A DNA stretch of 38,451 nucleotides from the NCBI GenBank assembly GCA_025127975.1, contig JAHLYQ010000004.1, positions 1-38,451 on the forward strand, in the 5' to 3' direction. The notes below the pieces were generated by a model, which ran no database searches, was not told the DNA's origin, and was given only the letters and a program-made list of their open reading frames with translations. This DNA is from Synechococcus sp. CS-1331. Its GTDB lineage: Bacteria > Cyanobacteriota > Cyanobacteriia > PCC-6307 > Cyanobiaceae. Below, in pieces: positions 7,205-15,655 of this stretch; the stretch's first letter is position 1; each line of letters begins with the position of its first letter. The position numbers and the translations under genes are program-made.

Positions 7205-8437
7205 TTGCCCCAGCGTAGAAACCCGTTGAAATCCGCCCCCCTGCGTCGCTTCGCCCGGCTTAAGGCCTTCCTGCCAGCTGCGGTGAGCGTGCTGCTCACC
7301 CTGCCCTGGGCCCTGGCCCCGCTGCCCCTGCTGGCCCAGAGCCAGCCGGCCCCATCCCGCCGCATCGGCGTGTGGCTCACCAATAGCCCCAGCCCCCTCT
7401 ATTACGACACCGCCCGGATCGACCGGGCGGTGAGGGAGCTGGCCGATGCGGGCTTCAATACCCTCTACCCGAATGTGTGGAGCCGAGGAGCCACCTTCCA
7501 CAGCTCCCGCCATGCGCCGATGGAGCCGGCCCTGGCCAAGGCCAACCCCAATCTCGATCCCATCTGCCGCTTCACCCAGGCCGCCCACCGGCGCGGGCTC
7601 CAGGTGATTCCCTGGTTTGAATATGGCCTGATGGAGCCGGCCGATGCCGCGGTGGTGGCCCAAAATCCCGACTGGGTGCTGCAACGCCGCGACGGCAGCA
7701 GCGAGATGGCGATGCACGGCAAGCCGATGGTGTGGCTCAACCCCGCCCACCCGGGGGTGCGGCAACGTTTCCTCGGCCTGATCGGCGAGATCGTGCAGCG
7801 TTGCAACGTTGACGGCATCCAGCTCGACGACCATTTCGCCTGGCCGGTGGAGCTGGGCTATGACCCGTTCAGCCGTGCCCGCTACCTCGCCGAAACGGGC
7901 CTCGAACCGCCCGATGACCACACCGAACGGGCCTGGATGCGCTGGCGGCGCCAGCAGCTCACCGGACTGCTGCGGGAACTGCGCAGCCAGCTGAAGCGTT
8001 CGGGCACCTTGATCAGCCTCTCGCCCGGGCCCTTTCGCTTTGCCTACAACCACTGGCTGCAGGACTGGGAGCTCTGGGCCCTGGGGGAGCTGATCGACGA
8101 CCTGGTGGTGCAGAACTACGCCTACTCGCTGAAGGGGTTCGAGAAGGACCTCAACCAACCGGCCCTGGTGAAGGCGCGCAGCTGGGGCATGCCGGTGGAG
8201 ATCGGCATCCTGGCGGGCTTCGGCGGCCGCACCCCGGCCATGGCCACCCTGGCCCAGAAAGCCCAGCTGGCCACCAGCCGCGGCCACGGGGTGATCTATT
8301 TTTACTGGGAGGGCCTGTGGGGCCTGCATGCCGGCGAGGAGGGGGCCCCCTACCGCCAGGCCGCCTTCCGCCAGCTGCACCAGAGCCTCAGCGGTCCGCT
8401 GCGGCCGCCACCACCTTTGCCGCTGCCCCGGCGCTGA
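7205..8437 (+). CDS. Exported glycosyl-hydrolase-like protein (GHL10/DUF187 family)
   Basis: A 410-aa exported protein with a TIM-barrel hydrolase-like domain. A basic start and hydrophobic segment (about residues 22-44, ending LPLLAQS) form a signal peptide. The domain shows GVWLTNSPSPLYYD, GFNTLYPNVWSRGATF, LQVIPWFEYGLMEP, VDGIQLDDHFAWP (about 201-213, acidic pair at the expected active-site edge) and GHGVIYFYWEGLWG. Family members are thought to act on peptidoglycan or surface glycans; the substrate here is unknown. The start is a TTG at 7205 (a second TTG lies at 7226) with no obvious Shine-Dalgarno, which makes coupling to prs likely. It ends 4 bp from the convergent pepN stop. Confidence 0.87.
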   Translation: MPQRRNPLKSAPLRRFARLKAFLPAAVSVLLTLPWALAPLPLLAQSQPAPSRRIGVWLTNSPSPLYYDTARIDRAVRELADAGFNTLYPNVWSRGATFHSSRHAPMEPALAKANPNLDPICRFTQAAHRRGLQVIPWFEYGLMEPADAAVVAQNPDWVLQRRDGSSEMAMHGKPMVWLNPAHPGVRQRFLGLIGEIVQRCNVDGIQLDDHFAWPVELGYDPFSRARYLAETGLEPPDDHTERAWMRWRRQQLTGLLRELRSQLKRSGTLISLSPGPFRFAYNHWLQDWELWALGELIDDLVVQNYAYSLKGFEKDLNQPALVKARSWGMPVEIGILAGFGGRTPAMATLAQKAQLATSRGHGVIYFYWEGLWGLHAGEEGAPYRQAAFRQLHQSLSGPLRPPPPLPLPRR

Positions 8438-8441
8438 GGGC

Positions 8442-11162
8442 CTAACTCGCCCCCAGGCACTGGCCCACCACCTCAGCGCTGTTGGTTGAGAGCGATGCGG
8501 CAGCCAGCTGCTCGAGGGCCCCGCGCATGGCCGCGGCGCGGGCCGGGCCGTAGCTCTGCCAGCGGCTGAATACCTTGGCCAGGCGCGAGGCCGTGATCGG
8601 GTTGCGCTGGTCGAGCTCGGCGATGCGCTCCGCCATGAAGCCGTAACCCGAGCCATCGGCGGCGTGGAACACCGGCGCATTGGCGGCCAGGCCGCCCAGC
8701 ACGGCCCGCACCGAATTGGGTGCGGCCGGATCGAAGCGGGGGTGCTCCAGCAGCCGTGCCACTCGCTCCAGCCCATCGGCAAAGGGGGCTGAGGCCTCCA
8801 GGCCAAACCAGGCATCGAGGATCACGGGCCTGTGCTGCCAGCGCTGGTAGAAGGCGTCCAGCGCCTGCTGGCGCTCGGGGATCGGCTGACATTGCAGGGC
8901 CCGCAGTCCGGCCCGGGCCAGGGTCATCGAAGGTCCCCGCACCGCCGCCACTGCTGCTCGAGCCGCCCCCGGCACTGCTGCTTTAGTCGCCCCAGCTCCC
9001 CCAGCCGCCACCAGCCAACTCCAGACTGTGCCGGTGAGCAGGCGGTCGCCGTTGCCCTCGGGCCAGGCCAGGCCCCACTGGGGCGTGCAGCGCTCCAGGG
9101 CCGCCGTCAGGGGCTCGGCCAGGGCAGTGCCAAATCGCCCCTGCAGCGCCAGCAGGGCGGCAAACAGGGCCGGCGGATCAGGCTCCTGGCCGGCTGCGCT
9201 GCAGGCAGCCTCCAGCTCGGCCATGCCGGGCAGGGACATCAGCACACTGCGGCTGGCTTCCGAGAGGGAGGGGTCGGCCAGGATCCGGCCGAAGGCGTCA
9301 ATAAGTTCCTCCTCCAGCAGCCCATCACCCCCACCGCCGGCCCGCGCCAGCACCGCCTGGCGCAACAGCACCTGGCCCGCGTCCCAGCGGGCGAAGGGGT
9401 CCCTGTCGGCGGCCAGCAGGTGCACCAGCTCGGCGGTGGGCCGGCCCATCTCCAGCAACACCGGCGCGGAGAACTGGCGCAGCAGGGACAGGGCAGGCGG
9501 GTGGTGCTGGCGGGGCAAGCCCACCAGGCGCAGGCTCTGCTCGGGCTGGTCGATCACCAGCAGGCGGGTGCCCGCCCCTTTCGGCGTGGCGGCGGCTGGC
9601 TCCCCCTCCAACTGCACCGCCAGGGGCTCGCCGGCCTGGTCCAGCAGGCCCAGGGCCAGGGGGATCACCAGGGGCTGCTTGTCGCTCTGGCCGGGGGTGG
9701 CTGGGGTGTGCTGTTGCACCACCAGCTCCAGCACGCCGGTGTCGCCATCCCAGTGGCGCTGGATGTGTAGCCGGGGCGTGCCGGCCTGGTGATACCAGCG
9801 GCGGAACTGGGAGAAATCAAAGCGCGGGGCCAGCGGATCGGCAGCCCACCCCTGGGCGGCCCCATCCTCCATGGACTGCACGAAGTCTTCGCAGGTGGCG
9901 GCCGTGCCGTCGTGGCGGCTTACATAGAGCGCCATCCCCCCCATGAAGGTCTCCTCCCCCAGCAGGGTGTGGAGCATGCGGATCAGCTCCGATCCTTTCT
10001 CGTAGATCGTAGTTGTGTAGAAGTTGTCGATCGCCTGGTAGGCATCGGGTTGCACCGGATGGGCGGTGGGGCCGGCATCCTCGCGGAACTGGGTGTTGCG
10101 CAGCAGGGCTACGTTTTCAATCCGATTGAGGGCGGCACCGTGCAGATCCTCCGTAAAGCACTGGTCCCGGAACACGGTGAGCCCTTCCTTGAGCGACAGC
10201 TGGAACCAGTCGCGGCAGGTGATGCGGTTACCGGTCCAGTTGTGGAAATACTCGTGGCCGATCACACTTTCGATGCGCTCCAGCTCGCCATCGGTGGCGG
10301 TTTCCGCATCGGCTAGGACGAGCTTGGAGTTAAAAATATTGAGACTCTTGTTCTCCATTGCGCCCATGTTGAAATGGCGCACCGCAACGATGTTGAACTC
10401 GTCGAGGTCGTATTCGAGGCCATAGCGCTGCCCATCCCAGGCCATGGCGCGCTTCAGGGAAGCCATGGCGTGGCCGGTGTAGGGCCCATCGCCGGGCTCC
10501 ACGTGGATGCGCAGGGCCACCTGGCGGCCGCTGGCGGTGGTGAAGCTGTCGGTGACCTCCTCAAGCTGGCCGGCCACCAGGGCAAACAGGTAGGAGGGCT
10601 TGGGGAAGGGGTCGTCCCAGCTGGCGAAATGGCGCGCCGCTCCGCTGACGGGATCGGCCGGCAGCTCGCCTGTTGCGACGCAGTTGCCGTTGGAGAGCAG
10701 CACCGGGCAACTGGCCCGATCCGCCTCGATCCGCACTCGGAAGCGACTGAGTAGGTCGGGGCGATCGGGGTGAAAGGTGATGCGGCGGAATCCCTCCGCC
10801 TCGCACTGGGTGGTGAACAGCCCACCACTGACGTAGAGGCCTTCGAGGGTGGTGTTGCTATGGGGGTGGAGGCGCACCCTGCTCTCCAGCAGGAAGGCTC
10901 CGGTTGGGGGCTCGGCAATCAGCAGCTCGCCAACCCCAAGCTGGTAGGCCCCTGGTTCCAGCTTGCGCCCGTCGATCGCCAGCTCCAGCAGCTCCAGATC
11001 CACCCCCTGCAGCAGCAGCGGGCCGGGCTCGGCGGCCGGGTTGGGCCGAAAGGCCAGTTGCGCCGTCACCTCGCTGTGGTCGGCGTGCAGTTGCACCACC
11101 AGATCGGTGCGATCCAGCAGAAACGGCGCCGGACGGTAGTCGGCGAGGCGCACCAGGGGCAT
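8442..11162 (-). CDS. pepN: Aminopeptidase N (M1 family zinc metallopeptidase)
   Basis: Removes N-terminal residues from peptides in cytoplasmic protein turnover. At 906 aa it is slightly longer than E. coli PepN (870 aa). The substrate-anchoring GAMEN motif is at 267-271 (HFNMGAMENKSLN), the zinc motif HEYFH at 303-307, and the third zinc ligand Glu326 in LKEGLTVF. An Ala-rich segment in the C-terminal domain (TKAAVPGAARAAVAAV, encoded around 8925-8990) looks like low-complexity expansion. The ATG at 11162 lies 5 bp after the stop of the upstream exported hypothetical, so the pair is probably co-transcribed. Confidence 0.97.
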   Translation of the reverse strand: MPLVRLADYRPAPFLLDRTDLVVQLHADHSEVTAQLAFRPNPAAEPGPLLLQGVDLELLELAIDGRKLEPGAYQLGVGELLIAEPPTGAFLLESRVRLHPHSNTTLEGLYVSGGLFTTQCEAEGFRRITFHPDRPDLLSRFRVRIEADRASCPVLLSNGNCVATGELPADPVSGAARHFASWDDPFPKPSYLFALVAGQLEEVTDSFTTASGRQVALRIHVEPGDGPYTGHAMASLKRAMAWDGQRYGLEYDLDEFNIVAVRHFNMGAMENKSLNIFNSKLVLADAETATDGELERIESVIGHEYFHNWTGNRITCRDWFQLSLKEGLTVFRDQCFTEDLHGAALNRIENVALLRNTQFREDAGPTAHPVQPDAYQAIDNFYTTTIYEKGSELIRMLHTLLGEETFMGGMALYVSRHDGTAATCEDFVQSMEDGAAQGWAADPLAPRFDFSQFRRWYHQAGTPRLHIQRHWDGDTGVLELVVQQHTPATPGQSDKQPLVIPLALGLLDQAGEPLAVQLEGEPAAATPKGAGTRLLVIDQPEQSLRLVGLPRQHHPPALSLLRQFSAPVLLEMGRPTAELVHLLAADRDPFARWDAGQVLLRQAVLARAGGGGDGLLEEELIDAFGRILADPSLSEASRSVLMSLPGMAELEAACSAAGQEPDPPALFAALLALQGRFGTALAEPLTAALERCTPQWGLAWPEGNGDRLLTGTVWSWLVAAGGAGATKAAVPGAARAAVAAVRGPSMTLARAGLRALQCQPIPERQQALDAFYQRWQHRPVILDAWFGLEASAPFADGLERVARLLEHPRFDPAAPNSVRAVLGGLAANAPVFHAADGSGYGFMAERIAELDQRNPITASRLAKVFSRWQSYGPARAAAMRGALEQLAAASLSTNSAEVVGQCLGAS

Positions 11163-11167
11163 TCGGA

Positions 11168-11629
11168 TTACTTGTTAGGGGTGGGTTTGGCCGTAGGCGC
11201 CGCAGTCGGTTTGGCCGCGGGGGGCTGCTTGAGGGCGTCCTGCACCTTCGCCATCACGTCGGCGGGCACCTCCTTGGGGCAGATCTCGGCGGCTCCTAGC
11301 ACTGCCGAGTTGATCGAGCCCTTGCGCAGGTCCTCCAGGCCGAGGGGCTTAGCCCCCACCTGGGCGATCACCCCTTCGTGCTGGCCCAGGATCACCTGGG
11401 CGATGGTTTCCCCGGCGATGCCCACGGCCCTGTCGAAGGGCACCCCCGCGCCGCGGGCGATGCACACGTTGACCGCGGCGATCCGGGTGTAGAGGTTCAT
11501 CTCCGCCTCGGTGGCGGGGGCCGCCCAGGCCCCAGACGGGGCCAGCACCAGGGGGAGTACCAGCAGGGGCAGCGCCAGCAGGGCTTGGAGCTGCAATGGG
11601 TAGAGGCGTGACCGGGATGGACTTGACAT
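11168..11629 (-). CDS. Exported conserved cyanobacterial protein of unknown function
   Basis: From ATG 11629 the protein is 153 aa, beginning MSSPSRSRLYPLQLQ. A hydrophobic stretch follows, ending LAPSGAWAAPA, which fits a signal peptide cleaved after AWA. The mature part is helical (MNLYTRIAAVNVCIARGAGV, FDRAVGIAGETIAQVILGQH) with two cysteines (VNVC and AEIC) that could form a disulfide. It ends in a Pro/Ala/Lys tail with PTAAPTAKPTP repeats. No enzymatic motif is seen. An upstream ATG at 11674 would add 15 residues before the signal peptide and is less likely. It sits between pepN and the lyase-like gene on one strand. Confidence 0.72.
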   Translation of the reverse strand: MSSPSRSRLYPLQLQALLALPLLVLPLVLAPSGAWAAPATEAEMNLYTRIAAVNVCIARGAGVPFDRAVGIAGETIAQVILGQHEGVIAQVGAKPLGLEDLRKGSINSAVLGAAEICPKEVPADVMAKVQDALKQPPAAKPTAAPTAKPTPNK

Positions 11630-11673
11630 CGTCAGGGCCGGAGTGGGGCGGCAGGTGCGGCCATGCTGCTGCA

Positions 11674-12261
11674 TCAGGGCTCAGCCCCAGGCGGCAGGGG
11701 AGGACCGGCCGCCTCGACCCGCACCTCGTGGTGGAGCTCCGCCAGTTCGAGAACGCCCTCCTTCCAGGAATAGATCGAGCGGGAGCGGTAGCGGTCCTGG
11801 TCCACCAGGCGGAAGTGCTCGAGGATGTCCCACCCCTCGTAGTGGGATTCAAACGTCAGCTCATGCTCATCCACCTGGCGAATCTGGCTTCTGTTGGCGG
11901 CGGCGCCGTAAAAACCGCGACTGCGTTGCAGCTGGTGCCCACACAGGTAGGCATCCATGGTGCCGCTGCGCGAGTAGGTGGGCTTTTTCTCAAAGAAGTC
12001 GAATTCCTGCTCTGGCCACCAGGTAAAGCGGTAGGCCGCATCGCCCTCCACCGGCTCCTGGTAGGCCTCCACCCGCACCATCATGTCGACGCGCAGGGGC
12101 TCTTCATCGAGGAAGAAATACACCCGCCGCGAGCGCCAGAGGCCCAGATTGCGGGCAAACCAGCGGCGCAGATTGCTGTCGAGCTGGATGCGGGGCTGAA
12201 CTGGTGAGCTGGGAACTGGTGGACTGGGAACTGGTGGGCTGGGAACTGGGAGGCTGCTCAT
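11674..12261 (-). CDS. Conserved cyanobacterial protein, possible lipocalin-fold (CpeS/CpcS-like) lyase
   Basis: A 195-aa protein. After a Pro-rich N-terminus the core (about 28-180) is beta-rich and aromatic: RRWFARNLGLWRSRRVYFFL, YRFTWWPEQEFDFFEKKPTY, SGTMDAYLCGHQLQRSRGFY, HELTFESHYEGWDILEHFRL and ELHHEVRV. The order of a W-x-S-x-R motif, a Ser-Gly turn and an R-x-R-S strand resembles phycobiliprotein lyases of the CpeS/CpcS type, but I cannot confirm membership. The first 22 residues (VPSPPVPSPPVPSS) are encoded by a 15-bp tandem repeat at 12203-12247 and may be a recent expansion or lie upstream of the true start. It diverges from sasA across 80 bp. Confidence 0.5.
   Translation of the reverse strand: MSSLPVPSPPVPSPPVPSSPVQPRIQLDSNLRRWFARNLGLWRSRRVYFFLDEEPLRVDMMVRVEAYQEPVEGDAAYRFTWWPEQEFDFFEKKPTYSRSGTMDAYLCGHQLQRSRGFYGAAANRSQIRQVDEHELTFESHYEGWDILEHFRLVDQDRYRSRSIYSWKEGVLELAELHHEVRVEAAGPPLPPGAEP
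12203..12247 (-). repeat. Three tandem 15-bp repeats at the N-terminus of the lyase-like gene
   Basis: On the plus strand GGTGAGCTGGGAACT (12203-12217), GGTGGACTGGGAACT (12218-12232) and GGTGGGCTGGGAACT (12233-12247) are consecutive and nearly identical. A degenerate fourth unit runs toward the ATG. In the coding direction each unit encodes five residues of a VPSPP/VPSSP repeat. The unit length keeps the frame, so copy number can vary without breaking the gene. Confidence 0.9.
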
Positions 12262-12341
12262 GAAATCCCGGCCCTAGGGCTCACGGCATTGACTGTCTCA
12301 GTCATAGCGGGGATGGACCGCACTGGCCCCATCCCCATAGG

Positions 12342-13514
12342 GTGAGCAGCGTGACCCCAGATCAGCCCAGCACCGAACGGCCCGCGCCAGCGACGGAACG
12401 CCAGGCGCTGAAGTTGCTGTTGGTGGCCTCCAACCACCACCTGGCCAGCCCGGACCTGCGCAGCCTGCTGCAGTTTCTCAAGGGCGAGGAGTGTGGCTTC
12501 AAGGTGAGCTTGGAGGTGGCTGACCCGGCCCGCCAGCCCGAACTGCTCGAACTGCATCGGCTGGTGGCCACCCCCGCCTTGGTGAAGCTCGATCCGTTCC
12601 CCAAGCAGGTGTTGGCCGGCCATGGGATCACCCAGAGGCTGCGCAGCTGGCTGCCGCGCTGGCAGCAGATGGAGGTGGTCACCAGCCTGGGCATGAGCCT
12701 GCGGCCCGCCGAGATCGACGGCAGCCGCACCCGGCGGGAGCTGCAGCTGGAAGACCAGGTGCTGGTGCTGCGTCAGGAAAACGAAACCCTGATCGATCGG
12801 CTCGGGGTGCAGGAGCGGCTGCTGCGGATGGTGGCCCATGAGCTGCGCACCCCACTCACCGCCGCCAAGCTCGCCCTCCAGAGCCACACCCTCGGCCAGA
12901 TCGACGAGCCCCGCTTCCGCGACGTGCTCACCCGCCGGCTCGACGACATCCAGGAGCTCTCCAAAGATCTGCTCGAGGTGGGCACCACCCGCTGGGAGGC
13001 CCTGTTCAACCCCCAGCGCCTGGCCCTGGGAGAGGTGGTGGCCGAGGCCATTTTGGAGCTGGAGAAATTGTGGATCGGCCGCGACCTGGAGCTGCTCACC
13101 GACATCCCTACCGACCTGCCGGATGTGTTTGCCGACCAACGCCGCATGCGCCAGGTGCTGCTCAACCTGCTGGAAAACGCCCTCAAATTCACTCCCGATC
13201 AGGGTCGGGTGCAGCTGGCCCTGCTGCACCGCACCGACCAGTGGGTGCAGGTGAGCATCTGCGACAGCGGTCCGGGCATTCCCAAGGGCGAGCAGGAGCG
13301 GATTTTCCTGGATCGGGTGCGTTTGCCCCAAACTTCCGGCACCACCTCCGGCTACGGCGTGGGCCTGTCGGTGTGCCGGCGCATTGCCGAGGTTCATGGC
13401 GGCCGAATCTGGGTGGCCTCCGAGCCCGGTGAAGGGGCCTGTTTCCATGTCACCGTTCCGGTCTGGAGCGGCCAGGGCCAGCCCGCCTTGACGAAGGGTC
13501 ACCCTGACCCGTAG
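12342..13514 (+). CDS. sasA: Circadian clock output histidine kinase SasA
   Basis: Senses the KaiC phosphorylation state and phosphorylates the response regulator RpaA to drive circadian transcription. The 390-aa protein starts at GTG 12342. Residues about 22-108 ([32 protein letters not shown]) form the KaiB-like thioredoxin-fold sensor. Residues 162-180 ([19 protein letters not shown]) are the HisKA H-box with His166. The HATPase domain shows an N-box [13 protein letters not shown], a G1 box [10 protein letters not shown] and a G2 box YGVGLSVC. The domain order and length match Synechococcus SasA. kaiABC is not in this window. Its 3' end is followed by tRNA-Glu on the same strand. Confidence 0.95.
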   Translation: MSSVTPDQPSTERPAPATERQALKLLLVASNHHLASPDLRSLLQFLKGEECGFKVSLEVADPARQPELLELHRLVATPALVKLDPFPKQVLAGHGITQRLRSWLPRWQQMEVVTSLGMSLRPAEIDGSRTRRELQLEDQVLVLRQENETLIDRLGVQERLLRMVAHELRTPLTAAKLALQSHTLGQIDEPRFRDVLTRRLDDIQELSKDLLEVGTTRWEALFNPQRLALGEVVAEAILELEKLWIGRDLELLTDIPTDLPDVFADQRRMRQVLLNLLENALKFTPDQGRVQLALLHRTDQWVQVSICDSGPGIPKGEQERIFLDRVRLPQTSGTTSGYGVGLSVCRRIAEVHGGRIWVASEPGEGACFHVTVPVWSGQGQPALTKGHPDP

Positions 13515-13551
13515 CTTCCAAACCAGCGGCGCCTCCGGGCGTTGTGGCCTG

Positions 13552-13624
13552 GCCCCCATCGTCTAGAGGCCTAGGACACCTCCCTTTCACGGAGGCGACA
13601 GGGGTTCGAATCCCCTTGGGGGTA
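13552..13624 (+). tRNA. tRNA-Glu (anticodon UUC)
   Basis: A 73-nt cloverleaf. The acceptor arm GCCCCCA (13552-13558) pairs perfectly with TGGGGGT (13617-13623), followed by discriminator A at 13624. The anticodon stem CCTCC/GGAGG encloses the loop CTTTCAC, with anticodon TTC at 13586-13588. The T-arm contains GGGTTCGAATCCC. CCA is not encoded. In cyanobacteria this tRNA also feeds 5-aminolevulinate synthesis for chlorophyll and bilins through glutamyl-tRNA reductase. Confidence 0.98.
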
Positions 13625-13639
13625 TTACTTTTCCTGGCA

Positions 13640-13696
13640 GCTTTCTGGCAGTTTTTTTGCTGCTTTCTGGCAGGTTTTTGGCTGCTTTCTGGCCAG
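13640..13696 (+). repeat. 22-bp tandem repeat downstream of tRNA-Glu
   Basis: Two 22-bp units start at 13640 and 13662 and differ at two positions, and a partial third starts at 13684. Each begins GCTTTCTGGC and contains a run of five to seven T followed by GCT. The T-runs may help end the tRNA transcript. The array lies between tRNA-Glu and the convergent SRPBCC gene and is not coding on either strand as far as can be seen. Confidence 0.85.
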
Positions 13697-13703
13697 AGCT
13701 GGT

Positions 13704-14252
13704 TCAGGCCTGGGCGGTGCGGCGCTCGGCTTCGCGCTGCACGCCGCGCAGGTTGTTGGCCAGGTCTTCGCGCAGTCGCTGTTCGATCAGGCCGATCGGC
13801 ATGCCTGGCCGGCCCTGCACGGTGAGCTCATAGAGCAGCCGGGTGCTTTCCCCAGCCCGGCCGATCTGCCAACAGCCCTCGAAGCGGCGGAAATCGCCGC
13901 GGCACATGCTGAAACTCAGCACGCCTGCATCTCGGTCTTCGACCAGTTCCAGCTCCACCCTGGCGCTGAAGCGCAACCCGCAGAACTGCTGGGTTCCCAC
14001 CTGCTCCAGGCCCACCACGTTGCCGCGACGCCAGAGCTGGCGGGAGGAGGCCAGGTTGGGGATGTAATGGTTGAGGTTGCCGTAATCGGTCAGTACCGAC
14101 CAGAGGCATTGGGGGTCTGGGCTCAGGCTCAGCTGCACCGCCAGCCGCCGGGCCCCCTGGGGGAGCCTCTCCATCTCCTGCTGAATCGTGTCGAGGCTGC
14201 AGAGCTGCTGGCTAGCTGGATCAGCCTGGCTCGCTGGATCGGCCCCGTTCAC
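13704..14252 (-). CDS. SRPBCC (START/polyketide cyclase-like) family protein
   Basis: A soluble ligand-binding fold of the cyclase/dehydrase type. The core reads LSPDPQCLWSVLTDYGNLNH, then YIPNLASS, VGTQQFCGLRFSARVELELV, FSMCRGDFRRFEGCWQIG and STRLLYELTVQGRPGMPIGL. It ends with the amphipathic helix IEQRLREDLANNLRGVQREAE. Family members bind hydrophobic ligands; the ligand here is unknown. The start is uncertain. GTG 14252 gives 182 aa beginning MNGADPASQ; ATG 14174 gives 156 aa; the frame is open to ATG 14354, but those residues overlap the likely petH promoter. An 18-bp duplication (14208-14243) encodes ADPASQ twice. Confidence 0.8.
   Translation of the reverse strand: MNGADPASQADPASQQLCSLDTIQQEMERLPQGARRLAVQLSLSPDPQCLWSVLTDYGNLNHYIPNLASSRQLWRRGNVVGLEQVGTQQFCGLRFSARVELELVEDRDAGVLSFSMCRGDFRRFEGCWQIGRAGESTRLLYELTVQGRPGMPIGLIEQRLREDLANNLRGVQREAERRTAQA
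14208..14243 (-). repeat. 18-bp tandem duplication in the SRPBCC gene
   Basis: Plus-strand segments 14208-14225 and 14226-14243 match at 16 of 18 positions. On the coding strand each gives the hexapeptide ADPASQ, placed before the folded domain. Confidence 0.8.
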
Positions 14253-14375
14253 TGCCCCTTGGGACAGGAAACCGGCGGCTGCTGACGGTACAAGGATCTG
14301 CGCCAAGGAGGCACGGTCACAGTGTGCTGGCAAACCTAGCGGTGTTCGCCACAAAATCGCAGCAGATGGGTTCCC

Positions 14376-15568
<1,193 letters not shown>

Positions 15569-15650
15569 GCCCTGGGCCGGTTTTTGGCCAATCCCACACA
15601 GAAACCATCACAAAGTGGGCTAAGCGCGGGGAGAGGGCCCTGGGCCGGTT
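15569..15650 (+). repeat. 14-bp direct repeat bracketing the petH-zwf gap
   Basis: GCCCTGGGCCGGTT occurs at 15569-15582, immediately after the petH stop, and again at 15637-15650, just before the zwf start. The 54 bp between them (15583-15636) should contain any zwf promoter. The repeat contains the palindromic core GGCC. No NtcA-type GTA-N8-TAC site was noticed in the gap. Confidence 0.8.
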
Positions 15651-15655
15651 AAACC

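Noticed and set aside
7073..8815. 580-codon minus-strand open frame spanning prs end, the GHL10-like gene and pepN end
   Set aside because: It crosses three convincing genes and has shadow-type composition.
12258..13559. Long minus-strand open frame opposite sasA (433 codons)
   Set aside because: Gln/His/Leu-rich shadow of the sasA codons, overlapping a clear histidine kinase.
13629..13696. CRISPR array
   Set aside because: Repeats are directly adjacent without unique spacers and there are no cas genes.
13552..13700. Integrated element at tRNA-Glu
   Set aside because: No integrase, no duplicated tRNA 3' end and no foreign genes next to it.
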